Origin: Persicaria tinctoria
Taxonomy: Eukaryota > Streptophyta > Magnoliopsida > Caryophyllales > Polygonaceae
Assembly (NCBI GenBank): GCA_037127255.1
Contig: JBANSL010000003.1
Location: 1,800,501-1,864,500 of the forward strand
Length of the DNA stretch: 64,000 nucleotides
Reading direction: 5' to 3'
The notes beneath the pieces were generated by a model. It worked only from the letters and a program-made list of their open reading frames with translations, searched no databases and had not been told where the DNA came from. Numbering within the stretch: position 1 is the first letter of the stretch; every line of letters starts with the position of its first letter. Positions 46,805 through 58,109 of this stretch are shown one piece after another. Position numbers and translations under genes: made by a program.

Positions 46805-47160
46805 TTACTCCCTCCCTTACAAAGACCTTGCCCCCAAGGTCTAATTCAAAGAAAAAAATCAGTAGACCACTATGACAGCAACAATGATATACTATGGCTG
46901 ATTTTGGAGACGATGAATAAAAGCATATGCTTCCACCTATTTTTGAATGTGCAGGCCATCCTTCAATGGAAACAACATGAACTCCTCCTCTATCAAAAGG
47001 TAGTGACTGCATCTCACTAATTTTAAACAAGATCTCAACCCTTCGAACAGCAAGCAGTTGGACATTTCCATTTGTAATATAGAAGGATAATCTTTTACCT
47101 CTATCATAAGGCCTAGTGAGTGCATTGTGCTCTAGTTCAATAATGAACTATTGTGGCTAA
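46805..47160 (-). pseudogene. Internal remnant of the same LTR element (probably Ty3-gypsy)
   Basis: Just before the polypurine tract the minus strand reads FFELDLGGKVFVREG, resembling the NLEDKV--QEGGN tail of gypsy polyproteins. Farther in, frames are short and unrecognised. No second LTR is found, so the element is truncated. Confidence 0.45.
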
Positions 47161-48070
47161 ATCCACCCTTTATTTTTTACATTACTTTTTCTTTTTTTCA
47201 ACAAAATTCTAATCGAGTATTGGATTAGATTGATCAATTAGGATGGTTCATGTTGAGTCAACTCGATCCGATCCGACGTTTTCGGATCAGGTCAAACTCG
47301 AAGACTGATTTTAAAAGAAAATGATAATAATATTGTATTTCTTTCTTATATAATGAACTATTGTGGCTAAATATTAAATTGAAAAAAAATAATTCCGGGT
47401 TTACGGATCGACCCGAAAAAATATATATACTACCAAAATATTAAGCCACCATATGATCAACCGCATTTACAATTGTTAAAATTTAGTGAATTATAGTTAA
47501 ATATTATTTTGGAAAATAATAAGTATTAAATATTGTTTTGGAAAAAAAACGATTGTTTTTATTTTAATTTTTTCAAAGTATGGAAACTAATGTCTTTTGT
47601 CTAATTTTAAAAACCGTAATGATTTTGCTTTAAATTTTTTGGAAGAAGGGTGATTTTTTTATAAAATTTTTGGAAATAATATGTGATTTTGTTAAATTTT
47701 AGAAATAAAGGTGGTTTTTTCAATTTTATCTTGAATTTAGTTAAATAATAGGTAATTTTATTCATTGTTAAAAGTAAAAGAGGTTTTGTGAAATAAGAAA
47801 AAATAATGGGCCATTTTCTTCATTTAAAAAAGTGAAAATATGAGTTTTGGGCATGAGGCGGACTTTTGTAAAACTCAGGGGTACCATCCGGATAAAAAAA
47901 AACATTGGGACAGCAAGTGAAATTGTCAAAATCTCATGGACACCAAACGGAATTTCCCTCAATTCCTTCTCAATGAATCTCAGATAATCTGTCTTTCTGC
48001 CGGATGCATTACTTTGTGTCCGCTTTAGGTGTCTGAACTGTCTTAATTTGCATCCTCTCTTCCAATTTAA
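47161..48070. other. Intergenic, no gene recognised
   Basis: AT-rich sequence. Nothing supportable. Confidence 0.5.
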
Positions 48071-48073
48071 TAG

Positions 48074-48490
48074 GTTTTGTAAATATTAATCAACAATCCA
48101 TGGCTGGTTCGAGAGACTGAGATTGCCATGGGAGGTTATCAAAACCATCACACTTGGGCAAATAAAAAGGCACATCCTCATGGCTAGGTTTTGTTCACTA
48201 TAAACATGTCATCTCTTTAATCATGAGAGTTGCAAGGAATTTCAGATATGGTTTTTGAGTATGAGATTGTTGTTTCTTTCTTCTATTCCATTCCAGATAT
48301 ATGGATATAGGATGTCGCTATGGGTAGAGCACTTTGAAGAAGTGGATCAATGCTTCCAAGAACCAAAAAGTCTAAGATTATGTGAGAAAGGTGAACAAAA
48401 TTGGAAGAGCTACATTGTTGGGGAGTACACCCCATTGCAAGGCCATCTCATCAAACACCCATTTCAGGTGGATGATGACGGGAAGATTCC
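48074..48490 (+). pseudogene. Phospholipase D (delta/gamma/beta type) pseudogene, last two exons
   Basis: 48074-48187 encodes VNINQQSMAGSRD, then after a 2-nt deletion EIAMGGYQNHHTWANKKAHPHG, the region beside the second HKD motif of plant C2-type PLDs. The final Gln codon before the splice donor is TAG. After an intron with a clear TTCCAG acceptor, 48297-48490 reads IYGYRMSLWVEHFEEVDQCF and YTPLQGHLIKHPFQVDDDGK, the PLD C-terminus, with an internal deletion after EPKSL. The expected tail (LPGYE-FPD-GG) is replaced by LTR-like sequence. Frameshift, nonsense and truncation make it dead. Confidence 0.88.
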
Positions 48491-48494
48491 CAAT

Positions 48495-49000
48495 CGGTCT
48501 CGGCTTTACAGATTGAAAGCAAAAAACGGGGTAATCGATCGCAGATGGTAACAGAAATGTAAACCAAACAACTACCACAAGATTTTACGTGGTTCCGTCG
48601 GAGCCTACGTCCACGGAGCCTCAGCCTAATCGGCTTGAGATCTCAATCCACTAATCAGTATAAAGGTTTACAGAACAGGTTGCCCTAGATCACAACTAAG
48701 GCAAATATAGACGGAAACATACAGATCTAGACATGCATGCACAAGAGAAGCAAGAACGAAGCAATTCAGTAAAGGAAGAGGACATCCTAGATCTGAAGAA
48801 CGGAGTCAGATCGTCGCCGGAGTACACCAGAGAAGGAGATCTTCGCCTGAACTGAGAGCGAAGGACCTTCTTCTTCTTCCAAAGACCGAGATCTTAACCA
48901 AATGGCCACATATATAGCACTGACATATGAAAAACTAAGAACCAAAAAATAAAAAACATATGAAATGCTATCAACAAATGCAATAATGTATGGTATATAT
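48495..49000 (-). repeat. Probable LTR remnant of a copia-type element
   Basis: On the minus strand it contains TATATATG near 48905, then CCGTGGACGTAGGCTCCGA and GGAACCACGTAAAAT. The same GTGGACGTAGGC...AACCACGTAAAT arrangement marks the R/U5 part of the intact copia element at 49351. It abuts and replaces the end of the PLD pseudogene. Ends are not resolved. Confidence 0.5.
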
Positions 49001-49350
49001 TAGTAACTTACATATTCAAAAAACTCTTCAACAATCCCAAACGAATGCCTCGGGATCCAACTGGGTAGATGGGTCGATCTACATGTAAGTAACATCAAAA
49101 TAAGAGATTCATGGCCCTCTAAAACTGCATAGTGGCACTACATATATACAAACAGCAAAGTGGAAGTGGAAAAAGGAAAAGAACCCTAGCTTAGCAAAAA
49201 CAAACTATAAGTATCCATATTCATATTCTTCTTAGGATAACATGTACACACTTTCAATATTACCTAAATATATAAATATCTACTTTGTTATCCAATATCT
49301 AATATAATATATACTTTTGATTTTCTTTTTCACTCATCTACACATTTTTT

Positions 49351-49638
49351 TGTTAATGTGCCTTGAACAACTGTTGATCGGCGACGCATCGGGGGGTCTG
49401 GGGGGCGGAGCCCCCCGGCGGTGGTCTCGCTGTCTATTTTGGGCTTTCAGCCCATTGTCTGTTTAGGGTTCCATGAGTCTCTTCATATACTCATGGAACG
49501 CCAACCCTTGTAACCAATCTGTTTTCGCTTCCTCTAATAAGAAATCTGGTTCTCTGCCCGTGGACGTAGGCAACACACCGTTGCTGAACCACGTAAATCT
49601 TTGTGTCTTTCTTCGCTATTATCGTTCTCGTTATAACA
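49351..49638 (+). repeat. 5' LTR of the copia element (288 bp)
   Basis: It starts TGTTAATG and ends TATAACA. It has a GC-rich module with G6-TCT-G6-CGGAG-C6 (about 49391-49416), a unique ~104-bp stretch (49430-49533) with the hairpin GTTCCATGAGT / ACTCATGGAAC (49468-49499), and then the conserved CTAATAAG...ACCACGTAAATC part. Confidence 0.93.
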
Positions 49639-49641
49639 AAC

Positions 49642-49653
49642 TGGTATCAGAGC
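49642..49653 (+). other. Primer binding site, initiator tRNA-Met
   Basis: TGGTATCAGAGC lies three bases after the LTR end. This is the standard plant copia PBS complementary to the 3' end of initiator methionine tRNA. Confidence 0.95.
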
Positions 49654-49677
49654 TTTGGTCGTTGAATTCCGCCGAGA

Positions 49678-52600
49678 ATGATGTCTGGTTCTGTGTTGAA
49701 GATCGACAAGTTTACTGGGAGAAATTCTTTCAGTCTGTGGAAGATCAAGATGCGGGCTTTGCTGAAACAGCAAGGCTTATGGACACCGTTGGCCGCCGAC
49801 AAGAAGGGGGCAGATACAACCACCGCTGAGTACGGCCTTCTGGAGGAGAAGGCTCATTCGACGATTATGTTGTGTCTCGCAGACGATGTCATAACAGAAG
49901 TTGCTGATCAGGAAACCGCAAGCAAGTTGTGGCTAAAGTTGGAGTCTTTGTACATGACAAAGTCTCTGACGAACAAGTTGCTTCTGAAACAACGGTTGTT
50001 CGGGCTGCGTATGCAGGAAGGTACACAACTCAGAGATCACCTTGATCAACTTAACACTTTATTACTTGAATTGCGTAATATTGATGTTAAGGTGGAGGAC
50101 GAAGATGCTGCCCTAATTCTGTTGGTATCCCTACCCCCCACATACGAGAACTTCGTTCAGTCGTTCGTCGTTGGAAAGGATACTATCACGTTGGAAGAGG
50201 TTAGATCGTCGCTTCACAGCAGAGAGTTGCGTCTGAAGGCAACCGCGTCGGTTACAGACAATCAGGCTTCCGGGCTTGTGGCAAACGGAGGCAAATCTGA
50301 TGGTAGAAAGGGCAATAAGAAGAAGCATCGGCAAGATCGCAAATCAGGCCCTAAACCAAACGATGTTTGTAACTACTGCAAGGAGAAAGGTCATTGGAAG
50401 AATGACTGTCCGAAAAAGAAGAAGCAAGAGGAAGAGAAATCTGGGTCTGCAGCAGTAGCTGATCGTGGCAATACTTCTGAGGAGGATATTGTTCTGTTAG
50501 CTGATGATCACACACACAGGGCTGATGTGTGGTATCTTGACTCTGGGGCGTCCTATCATATATGTCCTAAAAGGGAGTTGTTTGCAACATATAGCCGTGC
50601 TGATGGGGGCAATGTATCCATGGGGAATGATGCTCTCTGCAAGGTTGTTGGGACTGGCTCAGTTAGGTTTCAGACAGATGATGGGAAATTTCGCACATTG
50701 GAGGATGTCAAGCACGTGCCATCCATGACGAAGAATCTGATATCCCTAACAGTGTTAGACGACAAGGGGCTCAGGTACACAGGTTATGGGAGAAAGTTGC
50801 GTGTGTTCAGAGGCTCTGATGTGGTTCTGCAGGGAGTCAAGAGGGGAAAGGGAACTTTGTACACCCTACAAGGTTCCTCAGTTACAGGTGCTGCAGCGGC
50901 TGTTTCTGCTGGGGTTCAGGAAGCTGATCTGACTAGACTTTGGCATATGAGGTTGGCTCATATGAGTGAAAGGGGGATGCAAATTCTCTCGAAAGCAGAT
51001 CTTCTGGGAGGCCATAAGGCCCAGAGCCTTGAGTTTTGTGAACATTGTGTGTTTGGGAAATTACATCGCAGCAAATTTCCTAAAGCAGTTCATCAAACAA
51101 AGGGCACGCTGGATTACATCCATTCAGATTGTTGGGGTCCTTCACGTGTTCAGTCCTTGGGCGGTCACGGGTATTTTTTGTCTCTGATTGATGATTACTC
51201 TAGGATGACTTGGGTATTCATGATGAGGCATAAAAGTGAGGCATTCAGTAAGTTCAGGGAGTGGAAGACTCTAGTAGAGAATCAGACTGGAAAGAAGGTC
51301 AAGAGGCTGCGAACTGATAATGGTCTGGAATTCTGTTCATCTGAGTTTGATGGGTTCTGCAGAGATGAGGGCATTGCTCGGCATCATACAGTCAGATACA
51401 CACCACAACAGAATGGTGTAGCAGAACGAATGAATCAGACTCTTCTGGCGAAAGCAAGGTGCATGCTTTCCAATTCAGGCCTTGAAAGGCGATTCTGGGC
51501 AGAAGCAGTTTCAACGGCTTGCTATCTCGTGAATCGGAGCCCACACACAGGTATCGACTGCAAAACACCTTATGAGGTGTGGACTGGAAAGGCTGCTGAT
51601 TACTCTAATCTGAGGGTTTTTGGGTGCATTGCTTATTATCATGTTGATGAGGGTAAGCTAGAGCCAAGAGCTAAGAAGGGAGTCTTCATGGGCTATGGTA
51701 CTGGTGTGAAAGGGTACAGGATCTGGTCTGACAGCAAGATTATACTTAGCAGAAGTGTAGTCTTTGATGAGAGTTCTTTGCTGAATTCTAGGAAGAAGAC
51801 CAGTGATGCAGTTGAGAAAGAGGTTGTTGCTGAGGAGGTGGAGTTGGACTTCACTCCATCTGAGAGTCAGGTACCTGATTTGGTCACAAACCAATCAGGT
51901 ACTATTGAGTCGGACACTGCTGAGACAGAGGCTATACCACTAGACACAGGAGCAGGTGGAGCGACACATCGCAGTATTGCTCTAGATCGGCCAAGAAGGG
52001 TTGTCATCAGACCTCCTGCGAGATATAGGTCTGATGAGTTGGTGGGATATGCCTTGCAGGTGGCCGAGGAGGTGGAGGATGATGCTCCGTCCACCTACAA
52101 GGCTGCTATTTCTGGAGATGAGTCAGCACAGTGGCTTGCAGCAATGGGAGAAGAGATGGAGTCTCTTCAGAAGAATCAGACTTGTGAGGTTGTCAAATTG
52201 CCTGCTGATAGGAAGGTGATTACTTGCAAATGGGTTTTCAGGAAGAAGGAAGGACTATCAGCTGCTGAGGGTATTAAGTACAAAGCACGAGTAGTTGCAA
52301 GAGGTTTCAATCAGCGAGAGGGAGTAGACTACAATGAGATTTTCTCACCAGTGGTCAGACATACTTCTATCAGGGTGCTACTAGCAATGGTTGCACATCA
52401 GGATTTGGAGCTTGAGCAACTAGATGTGAAGACAGCTTTCCTACATGGAGAGTTGGAGGAGGAAATATACATGTCTCAGCCGGATGGTTTTCAGGTTCCT
52501 GGAAAAGAGAACCATGTTTGCAGACTAAAGATGTCTTTGTATGGGCTGAAACAGTCACCAAGGCAGTGGTACAAGCGATTTGATAGCTATATGGTGCAAC

Positions 52601-53637
52601 TGGGATACAACAGGAGTTCATATGATTGCTGTGTTTACCACAACAGTCTGGATGATGGTTCGCGTATTTACCTAGTATTGTACGTGGATGATATGTTGAT
52701 TGCTGCTCAGAACAAGTCAGATATCCAGAAGCTGAAGGATTGTCTCAGTGCAGAGTTTGATATGAAAGATCTGGGTGCTGCTCGAAAGATTCTGGGAGTA
52801 GAGATCTATAGAGACAGGAAGCAGAGAAAACTCTTCTTATCTCAAGAAGGGTACATCAAGAAGATATTGAGCAGGTTTGGAATGTCTTCGGCTAAGTCTA
52901 TAGATACTCCAATGGCGTCTAACAGCAAGCTGGGAATGTACACACTTCAGACCGAGGATGAGAAGGAGTACATGTCTAAGGTCCCTTATGCCAGCGCAGT
53001 GGGGAGTCTGATGTATGCTATGGTCTGCACTCGACCAGATCTAGCATTTGCTGTTAGTGTGGTAAGCCGCTTTATGGTTCAGCCTGGGAAGGAACACTGG
53101 CAAGCTGTGAAGAGGATCTTCAGGTATCTCAGAGGCACTACGGATGTTGGTTTGTGCTATGGGAATGATACAGAGTGCTTGGTTGCTGGGTTTTCAGACT
53201 CTGATTATGCCGGCGATGTGGACAGTAGGAGATCGATGACTGGCTATGTTTTCACTCTTGGGAGTTCTGTGGTGAGTTGGAAAGCAACTCTACAACCTAC
53301 AGTCACTTTGTCTACCACAGAGGCAGAGTACATGGCGTTGACAGAAGCTGCTAAGGAGGGAATCTGGCTGAAAGGCTTGGTCAATGATCTAGGCCTACAT
53401 CAGGATCAGGCTTTAGTGTATTGCGACAGCTTGAGTGCAATATGCTTAACCAAGGATCAAGTTCATCATGAGAAGACGAAGCACATTGATGTCAGGTACC
53501 ATTTTCTGAGGAATGAGAAGAGAATCAGGGTGAAGAAGGTGGGAACTGCTGATAATCCCGCTGATATGTTCACTAAGCCAGTACCAGAGAGCAAGTTCCA
53601 ACATTGTTTGGACTTGCTTAATATCACCAGCTGTTGA
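49678..53637 (+). CDS. Ty1-copia Gag-Pol polyprotein, intact (1319 aa)
   Basis: One frame without stops. Gag covers about residues 1-260 with the zinc knuckle [14 protein letters not shown] (231-244). Protease has [10 protein letters not shown] (Asp288). GAG-pre-integrase has [14 protein letters not shown]. Integrase shows the acidic triad Asp484 (HSDCWG), Asp547 (RTDNGLEF) and Glu583 (NGVAER), then [15 protein letters not shown]. Reverse transcriptase runs from WVFRKKEG through [19 protein letters not shown] to YVDDMLI (about 1002-1008). RNase H has SDSDYAGD (Asp1174) and TTEAEYMAL, and ends [12 protein letters not shown]. Together they copy element RNA into DNA and integrate it. Domain order and motifs point to the Tork/Tnt1-like part of Ty1-copia (lineage by recollection). 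The start is the first of two adjacent ATGs 24 bp after the PBS. Confidence 0.95.
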   Translation: MMSGSVLKIDKFTGRNSFSLWKIKMRALLKQQGLWTPLAADKKGADTTTAEYGLLEEKAHSTIMLCLADDVITEVADQETASKLWLKLESLYMTKSLTNKLLLKQRLFGLRMQEGTQLRDHLDQLNTLLLELRNIDVKVEDEDAALILLVSLPPTYENFVQSFVVGKDTITLEEVRSSLHSRELRLKATASVTDNQASGLVANGGKSDGRKGNKKKHRQDRKSGPKPNDVCNYCKEKGHWKNDCPKKKKQEEEKSGSAAVADRGNTSEEDIVLLADDHTHRADVWYLDSGASYHICPKRELFATYSRADGGNVSMGNDALCKVVGTGSVRFQTDDGKFRTLEDVKHVPSMTKNLISLTVLDDKGLRYTGYGRKLRVFRGSDVVLQGVKRGKGTLYTLQGSSVTGAAAAVSAGVQEADLTRLWHMRLAHMSERGMQILSKADLLGGHKAQSLEFCEHCVFGKLHRSKFPKAVHQTKGTLDYIHSDCWGPSRVQSLGGHGYFLSLIDDYSRMTWVFMMRHKSEAFSKFREWKTLVENQTGKKVKRLRTDNGLEFCSSEFDGFCRDEGIARHHTVRYTPQQNGVAERMNQTLLAKARCMLSNSGLERRFWAEAVSTACYLVNRSPHTGIDCKTPYEVWTGKAADYSNLRVFGCIAYYHVDEGKLEPRAKKGVFMGYGTGVKGYRIWSDSKIILSRSVVFDESSLLNSRKKTSDAVEKEVVAEEVELDFTPSESQVPDLVTNQSGTIESDTAETEAIPLDTGAGGATHRSIALDRPRRVVIRPPARYRSDELVGYALQVAEEVEDDAPSTYKAAISGDESAQWLAAMGEEMESLQKNQTCEVVKLPADRKVITCKWVFRKKEGLSAAEGIKYKARVVARGFNQREGVDYNEIFSPVVRHTSIRVLLAMVAHQDLELEQLDVKTAFLHGELEEEIYMSQPDGFQVPGKENHVCRLKMSLYGLKQSPRQWYKRFDSYMVQLGYNRSSYDCCVYHNSLDDGSRIYLVLYVDDMLIAAQNKSDIQKLKDCLSAEFDMKDLGAARKILGVEIYRDRKQRKLFLSQEGYIKKILSRFGMSSAKSIDTPMASNSKLGMYTLQTEDEKEYMSKVPYASAVGSLMYAMVCTRPDLAFAVSVVSRFMVQPGKEHWQAVKRIFRYLRGTTDVGLCYGNDTECLVAGFSDSDYAGDVDSRRSMTGYVFTLGSSVVSWKATLQPTVTLSTTEAEYMALTEAAKEGIWLKGLVNDLGLHQDQALVYCDSLSAICLTKDQVHHEKTKHIDVRYHFLRNEKRIRVKKVGTADNPADMFTKPVPESKFQHCLDLLNITSC

Positions 53638-53755
53638 GTTGCCCTAAGGGGCAGTCTGGGTCCTTCTTCAAGGACCAATCTGAGGCAGAGAACGTCTGGG
53701 CACTTTTTTCATAGGTGCATCTGTTTATGAGAGGATTCAAGTCAAGGTGGAGATT

Positions 53756-53981
53756 TGTTAATGTGCCTTGAACAACTGTTGACCGGCGACGCATCGGGGG
53801 GTCCGGGGGGCGGAGCCCCCCGGCGGTGGTCACGCTGACCGGTCAGCGAGTCGGGGGTCCAGGGGGCGACGCGCCCCTAATAAGAAATCTGGTTCTCTGC
53901 CCGTGGACGTAGGCAACACACCGTTGCTGAACCACGTAAATCTCTGTGTCTTTCTTCGCTATTATCGTTCTCGTTATAACA
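53756..53981 (+). repeat. 3' LTR of the copia element (226 bp, altered inside)
   Basis: It begins TGTTAATG and ends TATAACA like the 5' LTR, with about four substitutions in the shared parts. The 5' LTR stretch 49430-49533 is replaced here by 42 bp (53835-53876) holding the palindrome GCTGACCGGTCAGC and a second G-rich module (GGGGGTCC-GGGGGCG). The purine-rich tract GTCAAGGTGGAGATT precedes it. Confidence 0.9.
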
Positions 53982-53986
53982 TTTTT

Positions 53987-56077
53987 AATGCACGAAAATT
54001 CAAATAGTTAGTTTAATTTATAATGTATATCCACTTATGAAATATTTCAATATGATTATATCTTTATGACAAGAGTAGTTGCATTCGCTGAGCAATCTGT
54101 AGGCGTTTACGAAATCATCACAACCGTTTACATACTACATATTAATACACTTTACTTTATTATTTTCTAATCGCTAATATGTGTATTTTTATCGGTAAAT
54201 TTTTGGTGTTATTTAATATTCACAACTTTACTATTAAATTGCACGGCATTGGCGCGGGTATATGACTAGTATATACTACGTATATCATAGGAAAGGATTT
54301 ATAAAATTTGTCTTTTTTTTAGTCAAAATTACATGGAATAGCCGGTTAGGGGGGTTTTTTACTTGCACATTTTTGCAAATTTGGGAGAAATCCATTATTT
54401 GTGCAAATTTTCCCACCCTTATTTTTGCAAACTTTTTTACTTTTATAGCATTTACTACCATTTCCTCTAAAAATTTTTTTAACCCAAGGCAGCCGCGTCA
54501 GCGAAAGACACGTCATTGCCCTTTTAAACACCAATTACGGTTCATCAGTATGATTCGACAAACATACATTAGGCACTCCCAAAGTGCATAGTGTGCGCAA
54601 AGATGTTCCAGTCAATAAACAAAAAGATCTTACCCAAAAAAAAAACATAAACAAAAAGATTTATACATCCATTAGAGTTTAGACCATTAATATTATAATC
54701 CAGCCAAAAAACACTTGCAACCAACTTCCAAAGGGTGCTTCAATTAAACTATCTTCACTAGCCTCCAGTTGGACCCAAATCTTTCCTTGAGTCTAAAATA
54801 AAATAAAAATTAAAAACCTTGATAGAACTTGAGCGATTACAATTTCATCAAATCTGAAATCCAAGAAGAAATAGCAGCAAACTCATCCTACAAATATTTC
54901 AAGCACTTCTGGGATGTGGGCTCTTCCAACTCCCGTAGCATTTATCACAGCAACCTACTCTTCTGATTCACCGACCAAAGTATTCTGCATAGACCCGTTT
55001 AACTAAATGGATTACACACATGGCATAATAAGATGACAGAATTACATACGATACGAAGCACCTGTCATTCTTGTCAAGATCAAGAAAACGAAATAATCAT
55101 TGCAAATGGGAATCATGTTCATTAACACTTGTCAAAGCCTAACTTAAACACCAATCAGAAATTTCAGGATGCTTCAAGCTGCCAAAAGAATATGCAATTT
55201 GGTTTTTGACTTAAACACCAATCAGTAATTTTAGGATGCTTCAGGCTGCCTAAGAAGATGCAATTTGGTTTCACTTAAATTTCTTAACTACCTAAAACTA
55301 AAATGGGTTACATTCTCATCAACAATCCTATACTTTGATTTATAATATCGCTTATTTTGATGTCCTTCAATAAAACCTGATCAGGTACAGCTACTCCACA
55401 CACTTCATTCACCCCCTTGCACATAACTTTAACTAGAGGCCGGATTAAATATATATTTATATATGTGCAAGTGCTTCCCTAATTGTGAGCTTTAGATTTG
55501 CTTAAATCTGTTGCCAAATGTTGAGTAGCAGCCTTAGTCAAACATCTAATTTCCTGCCCCAAGAAAGACATGCAGGTTGATATATGGTAATTGATTTAGA
55601 GGAAGATTTATGTAAGGTATAATCCTAGCAACGTTGCATCTACTACAAACAATAAAAGAGGAGATCCAGAATTGTAAAGCACCCCAATACATCTCTCAAA
55701 CACATAACTAACAGTCGAGAGAGCAGTTTATATATGGCAGTCATTTAGGTTTTCCACTAGACTAGAGAGATTAATTTTTTATCACCCAATTTTAGCAAAA
55801 TTACTTTTATTTTCATGATGATTATGGTGACAAATCCAAAGGAGATTCTCACGGAACCCATTAAAATAGCCAGACTCCCTTACATGAACCCTTCATGCAC
55901 CTAAACAAAATTACATCATTACAGCTATGCCTACCAAGAATTTTTCCTACTTTAATACCTTCTAAACAGAAGGTTCTACGAACATTTCAATGAACCAACA
56001 CACTTCAAAAGTTACAGATGACTAAGAGAAGAATAGTCTGATATATATAATAGCTACAACTTACCTGACTTGTAGCT
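53987..56077. other. Intergenic, includes a 67-bp tandem repeat
   Basis: No gene. ACTTAAACACCAATCAG...ATGCAATTTGGTTT occurs twice (about 55142-55206 and 55209-55271). The part next to 56077 may be the 3' UTR of copy D, with CAG/GTAAGT on the minus strand near 56067. Confidence 0.55.
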
Positions 56078-57158
56078 CTAGCAACCCTTTGAGGCGCGCA
56101 CATCAAGGAGTGGTCCAATCATATTGTCGGTCACCTTGTAACTTGCATAGAATACGTTATCAAGAAACCCGTTTTGGACATAATCTATGAACCTCAAGAG
56201 CTTAGATTCTGACAAGAGCTTGGATTTGCCTTTACAACCAAGACTACGCCGGCTTTCATTTAAATGGTTAACGCAGTTTTGAAGATAACGTAGAAAATCA
56301 CCAGCCAACTGATTGTATTTAGTCTTGGAATTTGTGATAGTATCTACGAAGTAAAAGACAACCTTCAACTCCGGCTCATCGACATTTCCCTCTAGTGTAT
56401 TCCAAGCTAACATTTTTAGCTGCCAGTCGGAGACAGAACATCCAGTGTTGATTGCTTCATAATAGGATCCACATTCCCTCGCAGCATTGTTGTAAAATGG
56501 GATCAACACTGACAATACTTCCATCTTTGTGAAGAAGCAAGGGGCATTAAGAAGTCGTTGATGTTGTCCCAAGGTCTTAGCCAAAGTAATGCAATCCAAT
56601 AAATTCAACACACTCGGAGAAGCACCATTTCCCTCCTTTAAAATAAGAGCTCTCACCTGCTCAAAGTTGCTAATACGCTCTTTATCCTTATCACCCTCGT
56701 CATTTGACCGTTCAAAGATATGTAATAACCCAGCAACCATCATTTCATCTTGTACTACAACCATATCCCAACAATCTTCAAGATTCCAGCAAGGCCTTAT
56801 CATTGGAATACAGATGGACCAAATCTTTCAAAACCCCATGTATCAATATCGGCAAATCTGCATTTGAACAAGCCATATATCTAACCAATGTTGTAAAAGG
56901 AGTATATAAAACTCCGGTGACTTGCACTCCGCCAACCTCGTAAGAAAACCTTTCTAAAGGCTTCAAGGAAATTCCTTCACACATTTTCTTTACCTCTTGT
57001 AAAGAAGGGATCGGAACTCGCGTAACTAGTAAGGTGAAAACCGTTTTTCTCTCCATATCCCCTTCTGCAAACATATTAAACAACCGACAATTGGGTATTG
57101 TAGATGGATGATCTTCATATTGAAATTTTCGGTGAAACTTTTTATCCCGTGGTGGCAT
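56078..57158 (-). pseudogene. Copy D of the unknown gene family, nearly full length, one frameshift
   Basis: Minus strand: the first part (57158-56781) reads MPPRDKKFHRKFQYEDHPS, KTVFTLLVTRVPIPSLQEVK, GVLYTPFTTLVRYMACSNAD and LVHLYSNDK. The second part is one frame over (to 56078), with CWNLEDCWDMVVVQDEMMVA, VRALILKEGNGASPSVLNLL, MEVLSVLIPFYNNAARECGS, ELKVVFYFVDTITNSKTKYN and a C-terminal FYASYKVTDNMIGPLLDV. Copy C still has two more A residues at that junction, so a 2-nt deletion explains the shift. A TTTCAG lies directly before the first ATG, so 57158 may be an internal exon start rather than the true protein start. No other stop is seen. I do not recognise the family; it looks alpha-helical and soluble. 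It may be a recent pseudogene or an assembly error in a real gene. Confidence 0.65.
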
Positions 57159-57810
57159 CTGAAACCAAAAAAAAAATACCAGAAGCAGCTAAGTTTGCTA
57201 TAAATTTAGTATAGCCAAATGTGTCAAAGATTGATGAATTCATGAATAGTTGAATAGGACACAAAAACTCGATCTTTTCTTGAAACAAATATGGAGTGCA
57301 CTCAATTGAACATGGAATAGCATGTGTTGGGTACAATCAAGCTCACTATCTTATTTCAGATCACATGGATAAGCAGAAGTTTGAGAACAAGTATAGAAAT
57401 ACATTTTTTTAAAGTTGAGAGACCGATGTTTTACCAACATAGATCTTGTAAAGTCTGCCCTGGATGGAGTTCGAGACCTAGATAATGACACAAATAGAGA
57501 TACCAAAGCAACTATGAGTACAAAAGGTTGTAAATCATTTATTTACTTATGCAGAAGTACTAAAATTAAGCTAAACCAATCAGTTTACAGAAGAGAATGT
57601 GATATGGTTGATGAATATGATTGTAAAGCTGAAGTGACATGCGTAAAAAGTATATATGAGAGCTACATTTGAAAACAATCTTTGTTACACAATACACCAT
57701 GTTATTACTTATAAGAGCATAATACTGCCATAAAATGTTCAAAATCAAGGTGCATTTAATGAACTGATGTGCTCTCAACCTCACAACTCATCTGTTATAA
57801 ACAATGGAAG
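57159..57810. other. Upstream side of copy D, no gene recognised
   Basis: It may hold 5' parts of the unknown gene on the minus strand, but no convincing exon is seen. Confidence 0.4.
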
Positions 57811-57813
57811 GTA

Positions 57814-58010
57814 CAAAATGATATCCAACAAAGGTTTCTTGATAGCGTCTTTTATGCAAGGTACAAAGTAACTGACAATATGATTGAACCACTCCTTGAT
57901 GTGCATTTAGAGCTTCGGATTTCAATATGAATTGAATTAGAAATCCAATATCTCGAAAGTTAACTTTGTAACGTTCCTTCCCACATTGGATATAATAAGG
58001 ATGTTCGGAG
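57814..58010 (+). pseudogene. Copy B of the unknown family, C-terminal piece only
   Basis: Codes for the end only: NDIQQRFLDSVFYARYKVTD and NMIEPLLDVHLELR, then a stop. It is followed by CTTTGTAACGTTCCTTCCCA and GGATATAAT, the same 3' flank as copies A and C. Confidence 0.75.
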
Positions 58011-58109
58011 TGATTTATAAGTTATCCATATCTTACCCATGATCACTGCAATAAAAAATTATTCACATCGGATATAATATGGCTTTGGGGTATTTCATAA
58101 TCTGTTATA

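Larger units (their letters stand above)
49346..53986 (+). mobile_element. Near-complete Ty1-copia retrotransposon
   Basis: 5' LTR 49351-49638, PBS 49642-49653, one open polyprotein frame 49678-53637, polypurine region about 53743-53755, 3' LTR 53756-53981, and a 5-bp TSD TTTTT (49346-49350, 53982-53986). Domain order Gag-PR-INT-RT-RH is that of copia. The polyprotein is intact but the two LTRs differ in structure, which may have disabled the next round of transcription. It sits beside another LTR remnant and 0.9 kb from the PLD pseudogene. Confidence 0.95.
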
